Below, one piece after another: positions 1-6,509 of a DNA stretch of 10,066 nucleotides. The translations under genes were made by a program, and so were the position numbers. Numbering within the stretch: the first letter of the stretch is position 1; every line of letters starts with the position of its first letter. Under the pieces are notes generated by a model, which worked only from the letters and a program-made list of their open reading frames with translations, had not been told where the DNA came from and did not search any database. This DNA comes from an uncultured Peptococcaceae bacterium (GTDB taxonomy: Bacteria; Bacillota; Peptococcia; Peptococcales; Peptococcaceae). The stretch is taken from contig CAUDRX010000077.1 in assembly GCA_958451915.1 (NCBI GenBank), positions 1 through 10,066 on the forward strand, read 5' to 3'.

Positions 1-1356
1 GGTGAGACTTTTATCAATACGCATTGTCCTGTTGGGTCAAAAGTGAATATTGTTTCTCAAGTTACTCCAGACCGTGATTGGAAATTTCTTGTTGGTGGTC
101 ATGCCTTACTAGAAGACAATGGTCATATGGTTCCTTATTACAAAGACCTTAATGCCTTAGGTGGTACGCGTGCGCGTACTGCTGCTGCGATTTCTCAGGA
201 TGGTAAAACGTTATGGTTCGTTTGTGCCGAAGGTCGAACAAATCGCAGTGTAGGCGCGCAACTTTCGACGATGGGCTATTTCATGGAATATCTAGGCGCT
301 TGGCGGGCGGTCAATCTTGATGGCGGGGGCTCGACCACGATGGTTGTACAGCATCTGGGCGAAGATCATCTCTCTACCGTGATCGGTCCTGAAGGAAATG
401 GGTGGCTGCGCCCAGTCGTTAATGGGATCGGGATCTATAACAGTTCGCCGGTCGGAGAAGTTGCTGGATTTGAAACGACAGGTCCGGATGAGATTGTTAT
501 TGGTGAGACGAAGAGCTTTGGTGTTACAAAATCCTGGGACGCAAACTTCCATCCACTGACAGTCAGCCCAGACGAGTATAGTATCAATTCTGTCAATGGG
601 ATGGGCGCATCAGCAGGTTTGGCTTATGTCGCACTTTCGCCAGGGACTGAGACGATCGATATCGTCCATGAGTTTGGGGCGGTGTCGCAGCGCAGTGTGA
701 ACATCCTTGGTGAAGAAGGGTTGAAGAGCCTGCGGGTGGAAACAGACACCTTCATGGTCAGTGAAGGCGGTACCGTACGCGGGACATTGTATGGGACCAA
801 GCTTGATGGTTCTGAAGTGTTGCTGGATCCACGCGTGGCAACATGGACGTTGGAAGGTTTCAGTGGCGAAGGCAGCAGCGGAGCGGTGAAAGTCTCCAGT
901 ACCAACGATCTGCCAAATGGCAAGCTCGTGGCTTCGATCGGCAGTTTGCGTGGTGAAGCACTTCTTGGCAATAATGCTTATGATCTGCTTGACTTGTACA
1001 TCGATAATGAGGTATACTGGCTCAATGGAGAACAGAAAACATTGGATCAGCCGCCGATCATCATCAATGATCGCACCATGGTGCCTCTGCGCTTGATCAC
1101 CGAGGCTCTGGGCGGTCAGGTAGAATGGACAGGACACGATTCACCGATCACGATCGACCACCATGGCCATCACCTTGAATTGATGATAGGTAGCAGCACA
1201 GTCAATGTCGACGGTGTTGAGGTGGAAACAGATACGCCTGCTGAGATCGTTGGCGATCGGACGCTCGTACCGATACGATTCATTTCCGAACAGCTGGAAA
1301 TGTCCGTGGAGTATGATGGAAAAACGAGATGTGTTAGTATCTGTGGTTTGAAGTGA
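1..1356 (+). CDS. Phosphodiester glycosidase-like (NAGPA) exported protein with C-terminal copper amine oxidase-N domain; 5' end cut off
   Basis: The frame is open to the first base of the window, so the start and any signal peptide lie outside; 451 residues are visible. Residues 1-147 match the phosphodiester glycosidase (NAGPA/DUF2233) family: VGGHALLEDNG near 31-41, the RARTAAAI segment near 57-64, and the hallmark NLDGGGSTTMVV at 105-116, followed by RPVVNGIGIYN. Family members cleave sugar phosphodiesters or act on cell-wall and exopolysaccharide material; the substrate here is unknown. Residues about 150-330 look like two beta-rich, bacterial Ig-like segments. Residues about 332-449 form a copper amine oxidase N-terminal type domain, with its paired signatures NDRTMVPLRLI (357-367) and GDRTLVPIRFIS (418-429). 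This domain is common on exported proteins of Negativicutes and Paenibacillus and does not itself imply oxidase activity. The DUF454 gene begins 19 nt downstream, so the two are probably co-transcribed. Domain calls are firm; the cellular role is inference. Confidence 0.88.
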   Translation, partial: GETFINTHCPVGSKVNIVSQVTPDRDWKFLVGGHALLEDNGHMVPYYKDLNALGGTRARTAAAISQDGKTLWFVCAEGRTNRSVGAQLSTMGYFMEYLGAWRAVNLDGGGSTTMVVQHLGEDHLSTVIGPEGNGWLRPVVNGIGIYNSSPVGEVAGFETTGPDEIVIGETKSFGVTKSWDANFHPLTVSPDEYSINSVNGMGASAGLAYVALSPGTETIDIVHEFGAVSQRSVNILGEEGLKSLRVETDTFMVSEGGTVRGTLYGTKLDGSEVLLDPRVATWTLEGFSGEGSSGAVKVSSTNDLPNGKLVASIGSLRGEALLGNNAYDLLDLYIDNEVYWLNGEQKTLDQPPIIINDRTMVPLRLITEALGGQVEWTGHDSPITIDHHGHHLELMIGSSTVNVDGVEVETDTPAEIVGDRTLVPIRFISEQLEMSVEYDGKTRCVSICGLK

Positions 1357-1375
1357 AAAAGCTGGGAGGAATGAG

Positions 1376-1756
1376 ATGACCCTTTTAAGAATGATCTTGA
1401 TGGTGCTGGGCTGTCTTTGTTTAGGACTGGGGACATTGGGCGCATTTTTGCCCGTGCTTCCGACAGTGCCGTTTTATCTCCTGGCAACGGTCCTCTTTGC
1501 GAAAAGCTCAGAGCGGCTGCATCGCTGGTTCACAAATACCAGCATCTATAAAAAGAACCTTGAGAGTTACGTGCAGGGGCAGGGGATGACTTTTTCGACA
1601 AAACTCCGCATCACAATTATGATCACTGTAAGCATGGCTATCGGATGTTGGTTTGTAAGTCATCTCCCTGTTGTACAGATTTTGCTGGCAGTTATATGGA
1701 TGGGATTAATGATCTATTTCTTTGCGATCGTTAAAACATGTCAAGTGGCAAAATAA
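1376..1756 (+). CDS. DUF454/YbaN-family small inner-membrane protein
   Basis: This 126-residue protein has the length and pattern of the DUF454 (YbaN) family. A long N-terminal hydrophobic region (about 4-42) contains the family-like GAFLPVLPTVPFYLLA segment with its repeated prolines. The motif FAKSSERLHRWF (41-52) follows, then a basic amphipathic stretch, and two closely spaced helices at about 78-95 and 98-119. The family has no established biochemical function. Start choice: GGGAGGA at 1364-1370 lies 5 nt before the ATG at 1376; the ATG at 1371 meets a stop after two codons. It follows the glycosidase-like gene by 19 nt and is followed directly by a terminator, so it is the last gene of that operon. 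Confidence 0.85.
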   Translation: MTLLRMILMVLGCLCLGLGTLGAFLPVLPTVPFYLLATVLFAKSSERLHRWFTNTSIYKKNLESYVQGQGMTFSTKLRITIMITVSMAIGCWFVSHLPVVQILLAVIWMGLMIYFFAIVKTCQVAK

Positions 1757-1762
1757 TAAGAG

Positions 1763-1802
1763 AGTCCGTTCTTTGTTCTTGCGAAGAACGGACTTTTGTT
1801 TT
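1763..1802 (+). terminator. Rho-independent terminator after the DUF454 gene
   Basis: AGTCCGTTCTT (1763-1773) pairs perfectly with AAGAACGGACT (1784-1794) around a 10-nt loop and is followed by a T-rich tail broken by one G (TTTTGTTTT, 1794-1802). It lies 6 nt after the DUF454 stop codon and ends the first transcription unit. Confidence 0.9.
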
Positions 1803-1836
1803 GTAAACGGTTCTAAATTTAAAGGATTTTTCGGGA

Positions 1837-1905
1837 TTCGATTACTGGTTGCGGTATAGTTGCTGGTGCCGTGTAAGCAGATCTGATAAAATATCGGTAA
1901 TCGAA
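1837..1905. repeat. 9-bp perfect inverted repeat around the leader of the XRE regulator gene
   Basis: TTCGATTAC (1837-1845) is the exact reverse complement of GTAATCGAA (1897-1905), with 51 nt between. The right arm ends inside the ribosome binding site of the XRE gene (AAAGGCGGTG, 1904-1913). The spacer contains TATAGT (1855-1860) and TAAAAT (1887-1892), either of which could be a -10 element, but I find no convincing -35 for either. The repeat could be a two-site operator for autoregulation, or an RNA stem that hides the ribosome binding site. The symmetry is seen; the function is inference. Confidence 0.45.
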
Positions 1906-1919
1906 AGGCGGTGATCCTT

Positions 1920-2531
1920 ATGTCACTTGGAAGCAATATTCAAAGACGCCGCAAGGCGATGGGTTTTTCTCAGGAATACGTCGCAGAACAACTGAATATA
2001 AGCCGACAGGCGGTAGCGAAGTGGGAAGCTGACAAAAGCAGACCTACAGCAGTCAATCTTGTCAGACTGGCTGCGCTTTTGGAGACCAGTGTTGCCGCAT
2101 TGAATGGTTTAGAAGAGATGGCTACAAATGCATCGGAGCAAGCCTATGATAAGAGATTAAAAAAGCGAAACGAGAAGATGCTTAGTGGGCGGTTTTTCTC
2201 TTATCTATTGTTTTTGTCCGGAGTTCAAGGGTATTTTAAATATTACCCCAATGATGCACCGCAGGTGTGGTGGCTCACGATTATTATTACCTCATGTATT
2301 GGATTATTCTTTACCTCTCGTGATATGTACAAGCATCATCAGATAACATGGGATCAGTGCTTAGCAGGTGTTATTTTTATTTTTGCGGTAGTTTTTCTGC
2401 CTCGTGTTTTTCCGTTTGAGTCAGGTATGCGTTGGTTGTTTTCCACAATGGTTGCAGGTGTCAGTATCATATATTTAAACCTGAAATATTGGCGATATAT
2501 TTGGCCTGTGAGGGAAACACTGCGCAGATAA
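1920..2531 (+). CDS. XRE-family transcriptional regulator with C-terminal membrane domain
   Basis: The product has 203 residues. Residues about 3-62 form a helix-turn-helix of the Cro/CI (XRE) type: IQRRRKAMGFSQEYVAEQLN, then SRQAVAKWEADKSRP, which is the recognition helix and following turn typical of the family. A charged linker (about 65-88) leads to four hydrophobic segments at about 92-107, 117-133, 147-162 and 171-189, so the DNA-binding domain is probably tethered to the cytoplasmic membrane. The ATG at 1920 is chosen over the in-frame GTG at 1911 because AAAGGCGGTG (1904-1913) then serves as the ribosome binding site; the GTG lies inside it. The gene stands alone between terminators. 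Targets and signal are unknown. Similar one-protein membrane-bound XRE regulators in Firmicutes usually control their own or neighbouring genes. Confidence 0.87.
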   Translation: MSLGSNIQRRRKAMGFSQEYVAEQLNISRQAVAKWEADKSRPTAVNLVRLAALLETSVAALNGLEEMATNASEQAYDKRLKKRNEKMLSGRFFSYLLFLSGVQGYFKYYPNDAPQVWWLTIIITSCIGLFFTSRDMYKHHQITWDQCLAGVIFIFAVVFLPRVFPFESGMRWLFSTMVAGVSIIYLNLKYWRYIWPVRETLRR

Positions 2532-2550
2532 ATAATCAAATAATAATAAA

Positions 2551-2586
2551 AAAGCCAGACGAAAGTTTTTCTTTCGCTGGCTTTTT
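2551..2586. terminator. Two-way terminator between the XRE gene and the convergent 94-residue gene
   Basis: AAAGCCAG (2551-2558) pairs with CTGGCTTT (2577-2584), and CGAAAG (2560-2565) pairs with CTTTCG (2571-2576), leaving one bulged A and a TTTTT loop. A T run follows on the + strand. On the other strand the upstream A-rich stretch (2542-2553) supplies a U tract. It lies 19 nt after one stop codon and 2-5 nt from the other, so it can serve both genes. Confidence 0.88.
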
Positions 2587-2588
2587 GT

Positions 2589-2873
2589 TCATTCGACATC
2601 TGGCGCAGTATAGGTCTTAAAAGTCATCATGTTCAATGGGATTTCTTTCAAGTGAGCAACGAGATCAGGACGCCCCCAGAACTCTTCGTTGATCCCCAGA
2701 TCGTTCTTAGCGCCTAAAAGCAAGACGACTGGCACTTGACCGCCAAACCCTTCAATAAAAGCCTGAATATATTTTGCACGTTCCATTGGATCCTTGTTGA
2801 TAAAGGATTTATCAACCACAGCAACCCCGATGACACGCGCATCAGTTTTTACTAATGCACCATTAAATTTCAT
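2589..2873 (-). CDS. Small protein of unknown function, 94 residues
   Basis: I do not recognise this protein. It is soluble by appearance, with no signal peptide or membrane segment and no cysteine. An alternating pattern suggests a small alpha/beta fold: beta strands at VIGVAVVD (about 14-21) and QVPVVLLLG (about 46-54), with a helix between (PMERAKYIQAFIEGF, about 29-43). A C-terminal segment follows: WGRPDLVAHLKEIPLNMMTFKTYT (split here as WGRPDLVAHL, about 66-75, and KEIPLNMMTFKTYT, about 76-89). It is supported as a real gene by GGAGGTG 6 nt before the ATG, an extended -10 promoter upstream, and a terminator just after the stop. It is divergent from rnhB, an arrangement that gives no clear clue to its job. 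Confidence 0.8.
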   Translation of the reverse strand: MKFNGALVKTDARVIGVAVVDKSFINKDPMERAKYIQAFIEGFGGQVPVVLLLGAKNDLGINEEFWGRPDLVAHLKEIPLNMMTFKTYTAPDVE

Positions 2874-2879
2874 GCGTTA

Positions 2880-2910
2880 CACCTCCATAAAAATCCATTT
2901 TATTATAGCA
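2880..2910 (-). promoter_or_regulatory. Ribosome binding site and extended -10 promoter of the 94-residue gene
   Basis: On the - strand, TGCTATAAT (2910-2902) is a perfect extended -10 element; the -35 position carries only GCCACA. GGAGGTG (2886-2880) is the ribosome binding site, 6 nt from the ATG. Transcription would begin near 2895, leaving a very short leader. Confidence 0.6.
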
Positions 2911-2927
2911 TAAAATGCTCAAAGTGT

Positions 2928-2956
2928 GGCGAAAAGAATTCGATTTGATATATAAT
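2928..2956 (+). promoter_or_regulatory. Candidate promoter of rnhB
   Basis: TATAAT at 2951-2956 is a perfect -10 match 22 nt before the ATG of rnhB. The -35 region is weak (about 2928-2933, GGCGAA), so the call rests mainly on the -10. It is back to back with the promoter of the 94-residue gene in the same 105-bp gap. Confidence 0.4.
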
Positions 2957-2978
2957 AACAGATATGGAGGGATGATCA

Positions 2979-3749
2979 ATGGAAAATCAATGGCAGTCTA
3001 TGAACATCAGTCAAATCAAAAAATCTGTCACAGCAATGTGCGAGGAAGACAGATTAGCAGCATGTGCAACTCTTTTAGAGGACGAAAGAAAAGGGATTGT
3101 TTCTTTTGCGCAGAAGACGTTGCGTGACCACGATAAGCTCCTACAGGAACGTGCGCGTTTAAAAAAGCTTTGGCGTTTTGAAGAAGAGGCTTTCGAAGCT
3201 GGGTATCACATCGTTATTGGTACCGATGAAGTGGGAAGAGGGCCTTTGGCTGGACCAGTTGTCGCTGCGGCTGTCATCTTGTCGAAAGATAATGAGATCA
3301 TTGGAATCAATGACTCAAAGAAACTTAGCGAAAAACGCCGTGAAGCACTTGCAGAAGAGATACAAAAAAAGGCACTTGCATATGCGATCGCTGAAGTATC
3401 TGCTGCTGAGATCGATCGTTTGAATATCCTCCATGCTGCTGAACTTGCGATGAAAAATGCGATCGAGAAATTACCATTCGGAGATTTCGTACTCATTGAT
3501 GGTCAGAATCATCTTGATATCACTTTGGCGAGCCGTAATATCATTGGAGGGGACACATTGAGCATTTCTATCGCGGCAGCCTCCATCGTTGCAAAAGTAC
3601 ATCGAGACCATCGAATGAAGATGTTTGATGAATTATATCCGCAATATGGTTTTGCTCAGAATAAAGGCTATCCGACATTTGATCACTATGAGGCACTGCG
3701 ACAATTCGGGCCATGCCCAATCCATCGACAGTCCTTTAGATTAACATAA
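2979..3749 (+). CDS. rnhB: Ribonuclease HII
   Basis: RNase HII cuts the RNA strand of RNA-DNA hybrids and the 5' side of single ribonucleotides in DNA, starting ribonucleotide excision repair in the cytoplasm. The 256-residue length matches Firmicute enzymes that carry about 75 extra N-terminal residues, here a charged helical region with CEEDRLAACATLLEDER near 21-37. The catalytic core starts at GTDEVGRGPLAGP (81-93) with acidic residues D83 and E84 and the GRG loop (86-88) that senses the ribose 2'-OH. The remaining acidic residues are D174 (LIDG) and D192 (GGDTLSIS); their 18-residue spacing matches the family. NDSKKLS (111-117) and SIAAASIVAKVHRDHRM (197-213) are also family signatures. 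GGAGG at 2966-2970 lies 8 nt before the ATG. No key residue is missing. It forms a single-gene unit. Confidence 0.97.
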   Translation: MENQWQSMNISQIKKSVTAMCEEDRLAACATLLEDERKGIVSFAQKTLRDHDKLLQERARLKKLWRFEEEAFEAGYHIVIGTDEVGRGPLAGPVVAAAVILSKDNEIIGINDSKKLSEKRREALAEEIQKKALAYAIAEVSAAEIDRLNILHAAELAMKNAIEKLPFGDFVLIDGQNHLDITLASRNIIGGDTLSISIAAASIVAKVHRDHRMKMFDELYPQYGFAQNKGYPTFDHYEALRQFGPCPIHRQSFRLT

Positions 3750-3750
3750 A

Positions 3751-3788
3751 AAGAACCGCCAGAGTTCGATCTCTGGCGGTTCTTTTTT
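3751..3788. terminator. Two-way terminator between rnhB and the DsrK-like gene
   Basis: A perfect 14-bp stem, AAGAACCGCCAGAG (3751-3764) with CTCTGGCGGTTCTT (3771-3784), encloses a 6-nt loop. T runs lie on the + side (3783-3788), and an A run (3748-3752) gives the U tract on the other strand. It starts 1 nt after the rnhB stop codon and lies 9 nt past the stop of the convergent DsrK-like gene. Confidence 0.93.
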
Positions 3789-3797
3789 GGAAATCGT

Positions 3798-5429
3798 TTA
3801 CTGCAGGAATTCGAAGAATGGTTCATCGAACTTGGTCATTGCATTAACGATTAGTTCTACGAGGCCACCATACTGGAAGTTGTAGTTCTTGGTGAGGCCC
3901 CAATGTGCGAGCATGTCACGGAAGGTCCCTTTGCAGTTGGAGCAAGGTGCGCAGATATATTTAACAAGATCAGTGTTGTAAATATCTTCTGGGCCAAATG
4001 CATCAAGGATCTGTTTCAGCTTCATACGGGAAGATACATTGTCGCGGAAATCGGAGAAGTTCAGGGAATTCATGATTGCAAACCCGGAACCACCGCCGCA
4101 GCAGTAGTTATCGACACCGTGAGGATACATTTCTTTGAAGCGACCTTCAGGCAGAACAGCTCTCAGAATCTCGCGCTGTGGTTCTACGATACCCATCTGA
4201 CGTACGTAGTTGCATGGGTCATGCAGGGTAACAGGGAAGTCGTTTCTGGATGGATCCAGATCAAAAGTCCCACTGAGAACAAGGTCACGCATCAAAGGCA
4301 GGAAGCTTTCGACTGGTACACGACCAGTAGATGGAGTATAACGGTCAGCAACAACGGTAGCCGCTTTGTGTGCATGGCCGCATTCGGCGATGACAATACG
4401 ATTGACACCGAGCTTTTTAGCTGCTTCCATCTGGCGGACAGCAACTTCTTTGGCAAACATGTCATCATACCAGATACCATAGTTAACATTGTCATAACCG
4501 CAAAGGTCAGAGCTGAGGGTCCAATCCAAACCTGCTTCATCAAAGAGGATCGTGAATGCGGTTGGATTTTCTGGCCAGGCCATAAATTCACCGGCATTGT
4601 GGATCAAAAGGATATCCGCACCGTGCTTATCAATTGGCGTCTTGTAATCATGACCTGGATAAAGATCGTTGAGGTCTTCATCAAGGAATTCGACCGTATC
4701 AATGAAAGCAGGACGGGTGATACCAGTAGAAGAGCCGGTCTTCAGCTGCAGTTTAGAACCCTTTTCGCAGAGTGGTTTTGGAACGATACCAAGTTCCTGG
4801 CTGAAGATCTTGCGGATCTCTTTTGCCAAAGAACCGTTATCTAATGCGAGTGGGCAGGCTTGAGCACAGCGTCTGCAAAGGTTGCAGCGGTAAGCGTCCT
4901 CACCGAGTCGCATAACAGTTTCCCAGTTCAGATCAACATCTGCTCCAGTGAACCATGCTTTGAGTTTGCCTTCTTTATTGATGTACTTTTTGATCAGACG
5001 ACGCAGAACTTCGATACGCCAGGTTGGGCGGTAGATCTCGTTTCTGTCAGTAGCGGTGAAGATGTGGCACGCATCGGAGCAAGTGTTGCATTTTGCGCAA
5101 TACTCAACAGTCAGATCCAGAACCTGAATCATGCCTTTGTTCGCTTCATCATTAACGAGCTTTTCGAGACCTTTTAAAAACTTATTGCAAAGTTCTTCTT
5201 CTTCTTCAGGGGTCTGTGGTTTCTTGAAGTTATCAAGTGCAATGACACCATCCAAATCTGCGTAGTAGGTGTCACGCCATTCAGGCTTTACTTCTTTGAA
5301 TTCTGGCCACGTTGCAGGATCTTCAAAAGGTGCAGGCAGCGGCATCAGGTGCTTGTTGTCAAGTACGGTGGTGAGCTGTTCACCTCTGATCGCGATATCA
5401 CGTGGACGAATGAGTCTTCCGTCGATCAA
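3798..5429 (-). CDS. DsrK/HdrD-like iron-sulfur protein (heterodisulfide reductase-related)
   Basis: The 543-residue cytoplasmic protein is similar in length and layout to DsrK of the Dsr electron-transfer complexes. Two [4Fe-4S] motifs are present: CxxCxxCxxxC at C111, C114, C117, C121 and CxxCxxCxxxCP at C182, C185, C188, C192. The C-terminal half is of the CCG (PF02754) type: HDPCNYVRQMG with C406, YCCGGGSGF with C443-C444, and CAPCSNC with C493, C496, C499. In Hdr proteins this kind of site holds the noncubane cluster that does disulfide chemistry. The first CCG repeat is degenerate (C310 in DLCGYDN, C350 in IAECGHAHK). The spacing from CC to the final CxxC (48 or 51 residues) is longer than the classic HdrB pattern. 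It starts with TTG, supported by GGAGGAG 5 nt upstream. It is the second gene of an operon, 56 nt after the DsrM-like membrane subunit, its expected partner. The natural substrate is unknown; no DsrC gene is in view. TmcB, HmeD or HmcF relatives are alternatives. Confidence 0.85.
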   Translation of the reverse strand: MIDGRLIRPRDIAIRGEQLTTVLDNKHLMPLPAPFEDPATWPEFKEVKPEWRDTYYADLDGVIALDNFKKPQTPEEEEELCNKFLKGLEKLVNDEANKGMIQVLDLTVEYCAKCNTCSDACHIFTATDRNEIYRPTWRIEVLRRLIKKYINKEGKLKAWFTGADVDLNWETVMRLGEDAYRCNLCRRCAQACPLALDNGSLAKEIRKIFSQELGIVPKPLCEKGSKLQLKTGSSTGITRPAFIDTVEFLDEDLNDLYPGHDYKTPIDKHGADILLIHNAGEFMAWPENPTAFTILFDEAGLDWTLSSDLCGYDNVNYGIWYDDMFAKEVAVRQMEAAKKLGVNRIVIAECGHAHKAATVVADRYTPSTGRVPVESFLPLMRDLVLSGTFDLDPSRNDFPVTLHDPCNYVRQMGIVEPQREILRAVLPEGRFKEMYPHGVDNYCCGGGSGFAIMNSLNFSDFRDNVSSRMKLKQILDAFGPEDIYNTDLVKYICAPCSNCKGTFRDMLAHWGLTKNYNFQYGGLVELIVNAMTKFDEPFFEFLQ

Positions 5430-5434
5430 GATTA

Positions 5435-5441
5435 CTCCTCC
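5435..5441 (-). promoter_or_regulatory. Ribosome binding site that fixes the TTG start of the DsrK-like gene
   Basis: GGAGGAG on the - strand lies 5 nt before TTG at 5429-5427. The next in-frame ATG encodes residue 29 and has no such site, so TTG is the likely start. Confidence 0.8.
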
Positions 5442-5485
5442 TTTAAAAATCGAATCGTGTTGCGATTGCTGCGGAAAAAGATCTA

Positions 5486-6349
5486 TTACTTATCCATCAA
5501 TGGAGCAGCCCATTTCATATCGTCGCTTGGTTTGATGTCAGCTTCAGCGATGATGGTTTCTTCAACCTTGCTGCCAGGAACGTTTGGTGCGTTGTCCCAG
5601 ATGACTTTGTGGAATGTGTAATATTTACCAACATAATGGCTCATCTTGCAGACCGGAATATAAATGAGCAGACCACATACGATCAGGATGTTGATCTTGG
5701 TTGGTTTGTTCAAGCCCTTCGTGGATTTGAAGTGTAACATGTTGCGAATGAGCTTGGAAACATAACCATAGCTGAATTTGTTGGATGCAAATGCGACTAA
5801 GCCTGAGAAGGCCCCTGCAAACAAAAAGCCAAGATTAAAGAATTCCTGTGGAGTGGTGTAGCTTCTGAATTCACGGTCAGTAAGACGTTTAACCAGTAAA
5901 CCTACCGTACCGGTGCAAATGAGCAGACCAGATGCAAGGCCCAGAAGGGTGACCGCAACAGACACGAGCCAAGCAAGGATCCCGGTAAATGGAAGGATAA
6001 CACCTGCTGTTGCAACAACCAGCATAGCGATGCAGACATAGATGCCAAGATGGAGTGCATAGGAGATCCACCAGAACTGACGCTGCTTAATGAAAAGCTT
6101 CTTGATGAAGAGCATTTCTTTAAGCATATCAACGATCTCGCCAACATGGTTCTTTTTGCGTGGCTGTTCCCACCATTTTTGGTCTTCAAAGTAAGAACCA
6201 CCGTGTTCGGCATGTCTTTCTTCTTCACCAGGGATTGGGTAAAGATCCTGACGACCGTGCATCGGCTTCTTCGCATAGTCCATGAATTTGCGGACAGTAG
6301 CTGCAAAGAAGAAGATGATGGCAAACCAGCATAAAAGGGTTAACAACAT
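5486..6349 (-). CDS. DsrM/NarI-like heme b membrane subunit
   Basis: The 287-residue membrane protein belongs with the nitrate reductase gamma/DsrM/HmeC type of quinone-interacting heme b subunits. Hydrophobic segments lie at about 2-19, 94-120, 124-153, 170-187 and 219-236. A long charged loop between the first two (about 20-92) would face the cytoplasm. Candidate heme ligands are H100 (SYALHLGIY) in the second helix and H238 and H247 in SHYVGKYYTFH after the last helix; I see no clear fourth histidine. The ATG at 6349 is preferred to an upstream in-frame TTG at 6376, because AAGGAGGT (6359-6366) lies 9 nt before the ATG while the TTG is upstream of that site. It is first in a two-gene operon with the DsrK-like subunit. 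In known DsrMK-type complexes the pair passes electrons between quinols and a cytoplasmic disulfide; direction and substrate here are unknown. Confidence 0.85.
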   Translation of the reverse strand: MLLTLLCWFAIIFFFAATVRKFMDYAKKPMHGRQDLYPIPGEEERHAEHGGSYFEDQKWWEQPRKKNHVGEIVDMLKEMLFIKKLFIKQRQFWWISYALHLGIYVCIAMLVVATAGVILPFTGILAWLVSVAVTLLGLASGLLICTGTVGLLVKRLTDREFRSYTTPQEFFNLGFLFAGAFSGLVAFASNKFSYGYVSKLIRNMLHFKSTKGLNKPTKINILIVCGLLIYIPVCKMSHYVGKYYTFHKVIWDNAPNVPGSKVEETIIAEADIKPSDDMKWAAPLMDK

Positions 6350-6358
6350 AACTATCTT

Positions 6359-6366
6359 ACCTCCTT
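6359..6366 (-). promoter_or_regulatory. Ribosome binding site that fixes the ATG start of the DsrM-like gene
   Basis: AAGGAGGT on the - strand, 9 nt before ATG (6349-6347). It lies inside the longer in-frame extension that begins at TTG 6376, which argues against that longer start. Confidence 0.85.
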
Positions 6367-6509
6367 GTATATACAATGCTGTTTTTCAAATAGACCACCA
6401 AACATAGTCGCAAGTGTTTATGGCATTCGAAGCACATTGTACTTATTAAAAATATAACATATCTAAGTGAATTTTTGTACTTGTTTTTGAGAAAATCCAG
6501 GAGAAGAAA

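Noticed and set aside
610..1137. Overlapping - strand open frames opposite the glycosidase-like gene
   Set aside because: They have no start signals and no recognisable product; the sense strand encodes well-defined domains.
1878..1885. Perfect 8-bp palindrome CAGATCTG in the XRE leader
   Set aside because: An 8-bp palindrome is expected by chance in a window this long and it is not placed against a clear promoter.
2979..3200. N-terminal extension of RNase HII as a possible novel fusion
   Set aside because: Extensions of about 70 residues are usual in Firmicute RNase HII proteins, and the total length is normal.
3903..4844. A 313-codon open frame on the + strand opposite the DsrK-like gene
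   Set aside because: It lies wholly antisense to a gene with clear iron-sulfur motifs, has no ribosome binding site and resembles no family; it is a codon-phase shadow.
6347..6376. Longer version of the DsrM-like protein starting at TTG 6376
   Set aside because: The extension contains the AAGGAGGT ribosome binding site that serves the ATG at 6349, so the shorter protein is the likely one.
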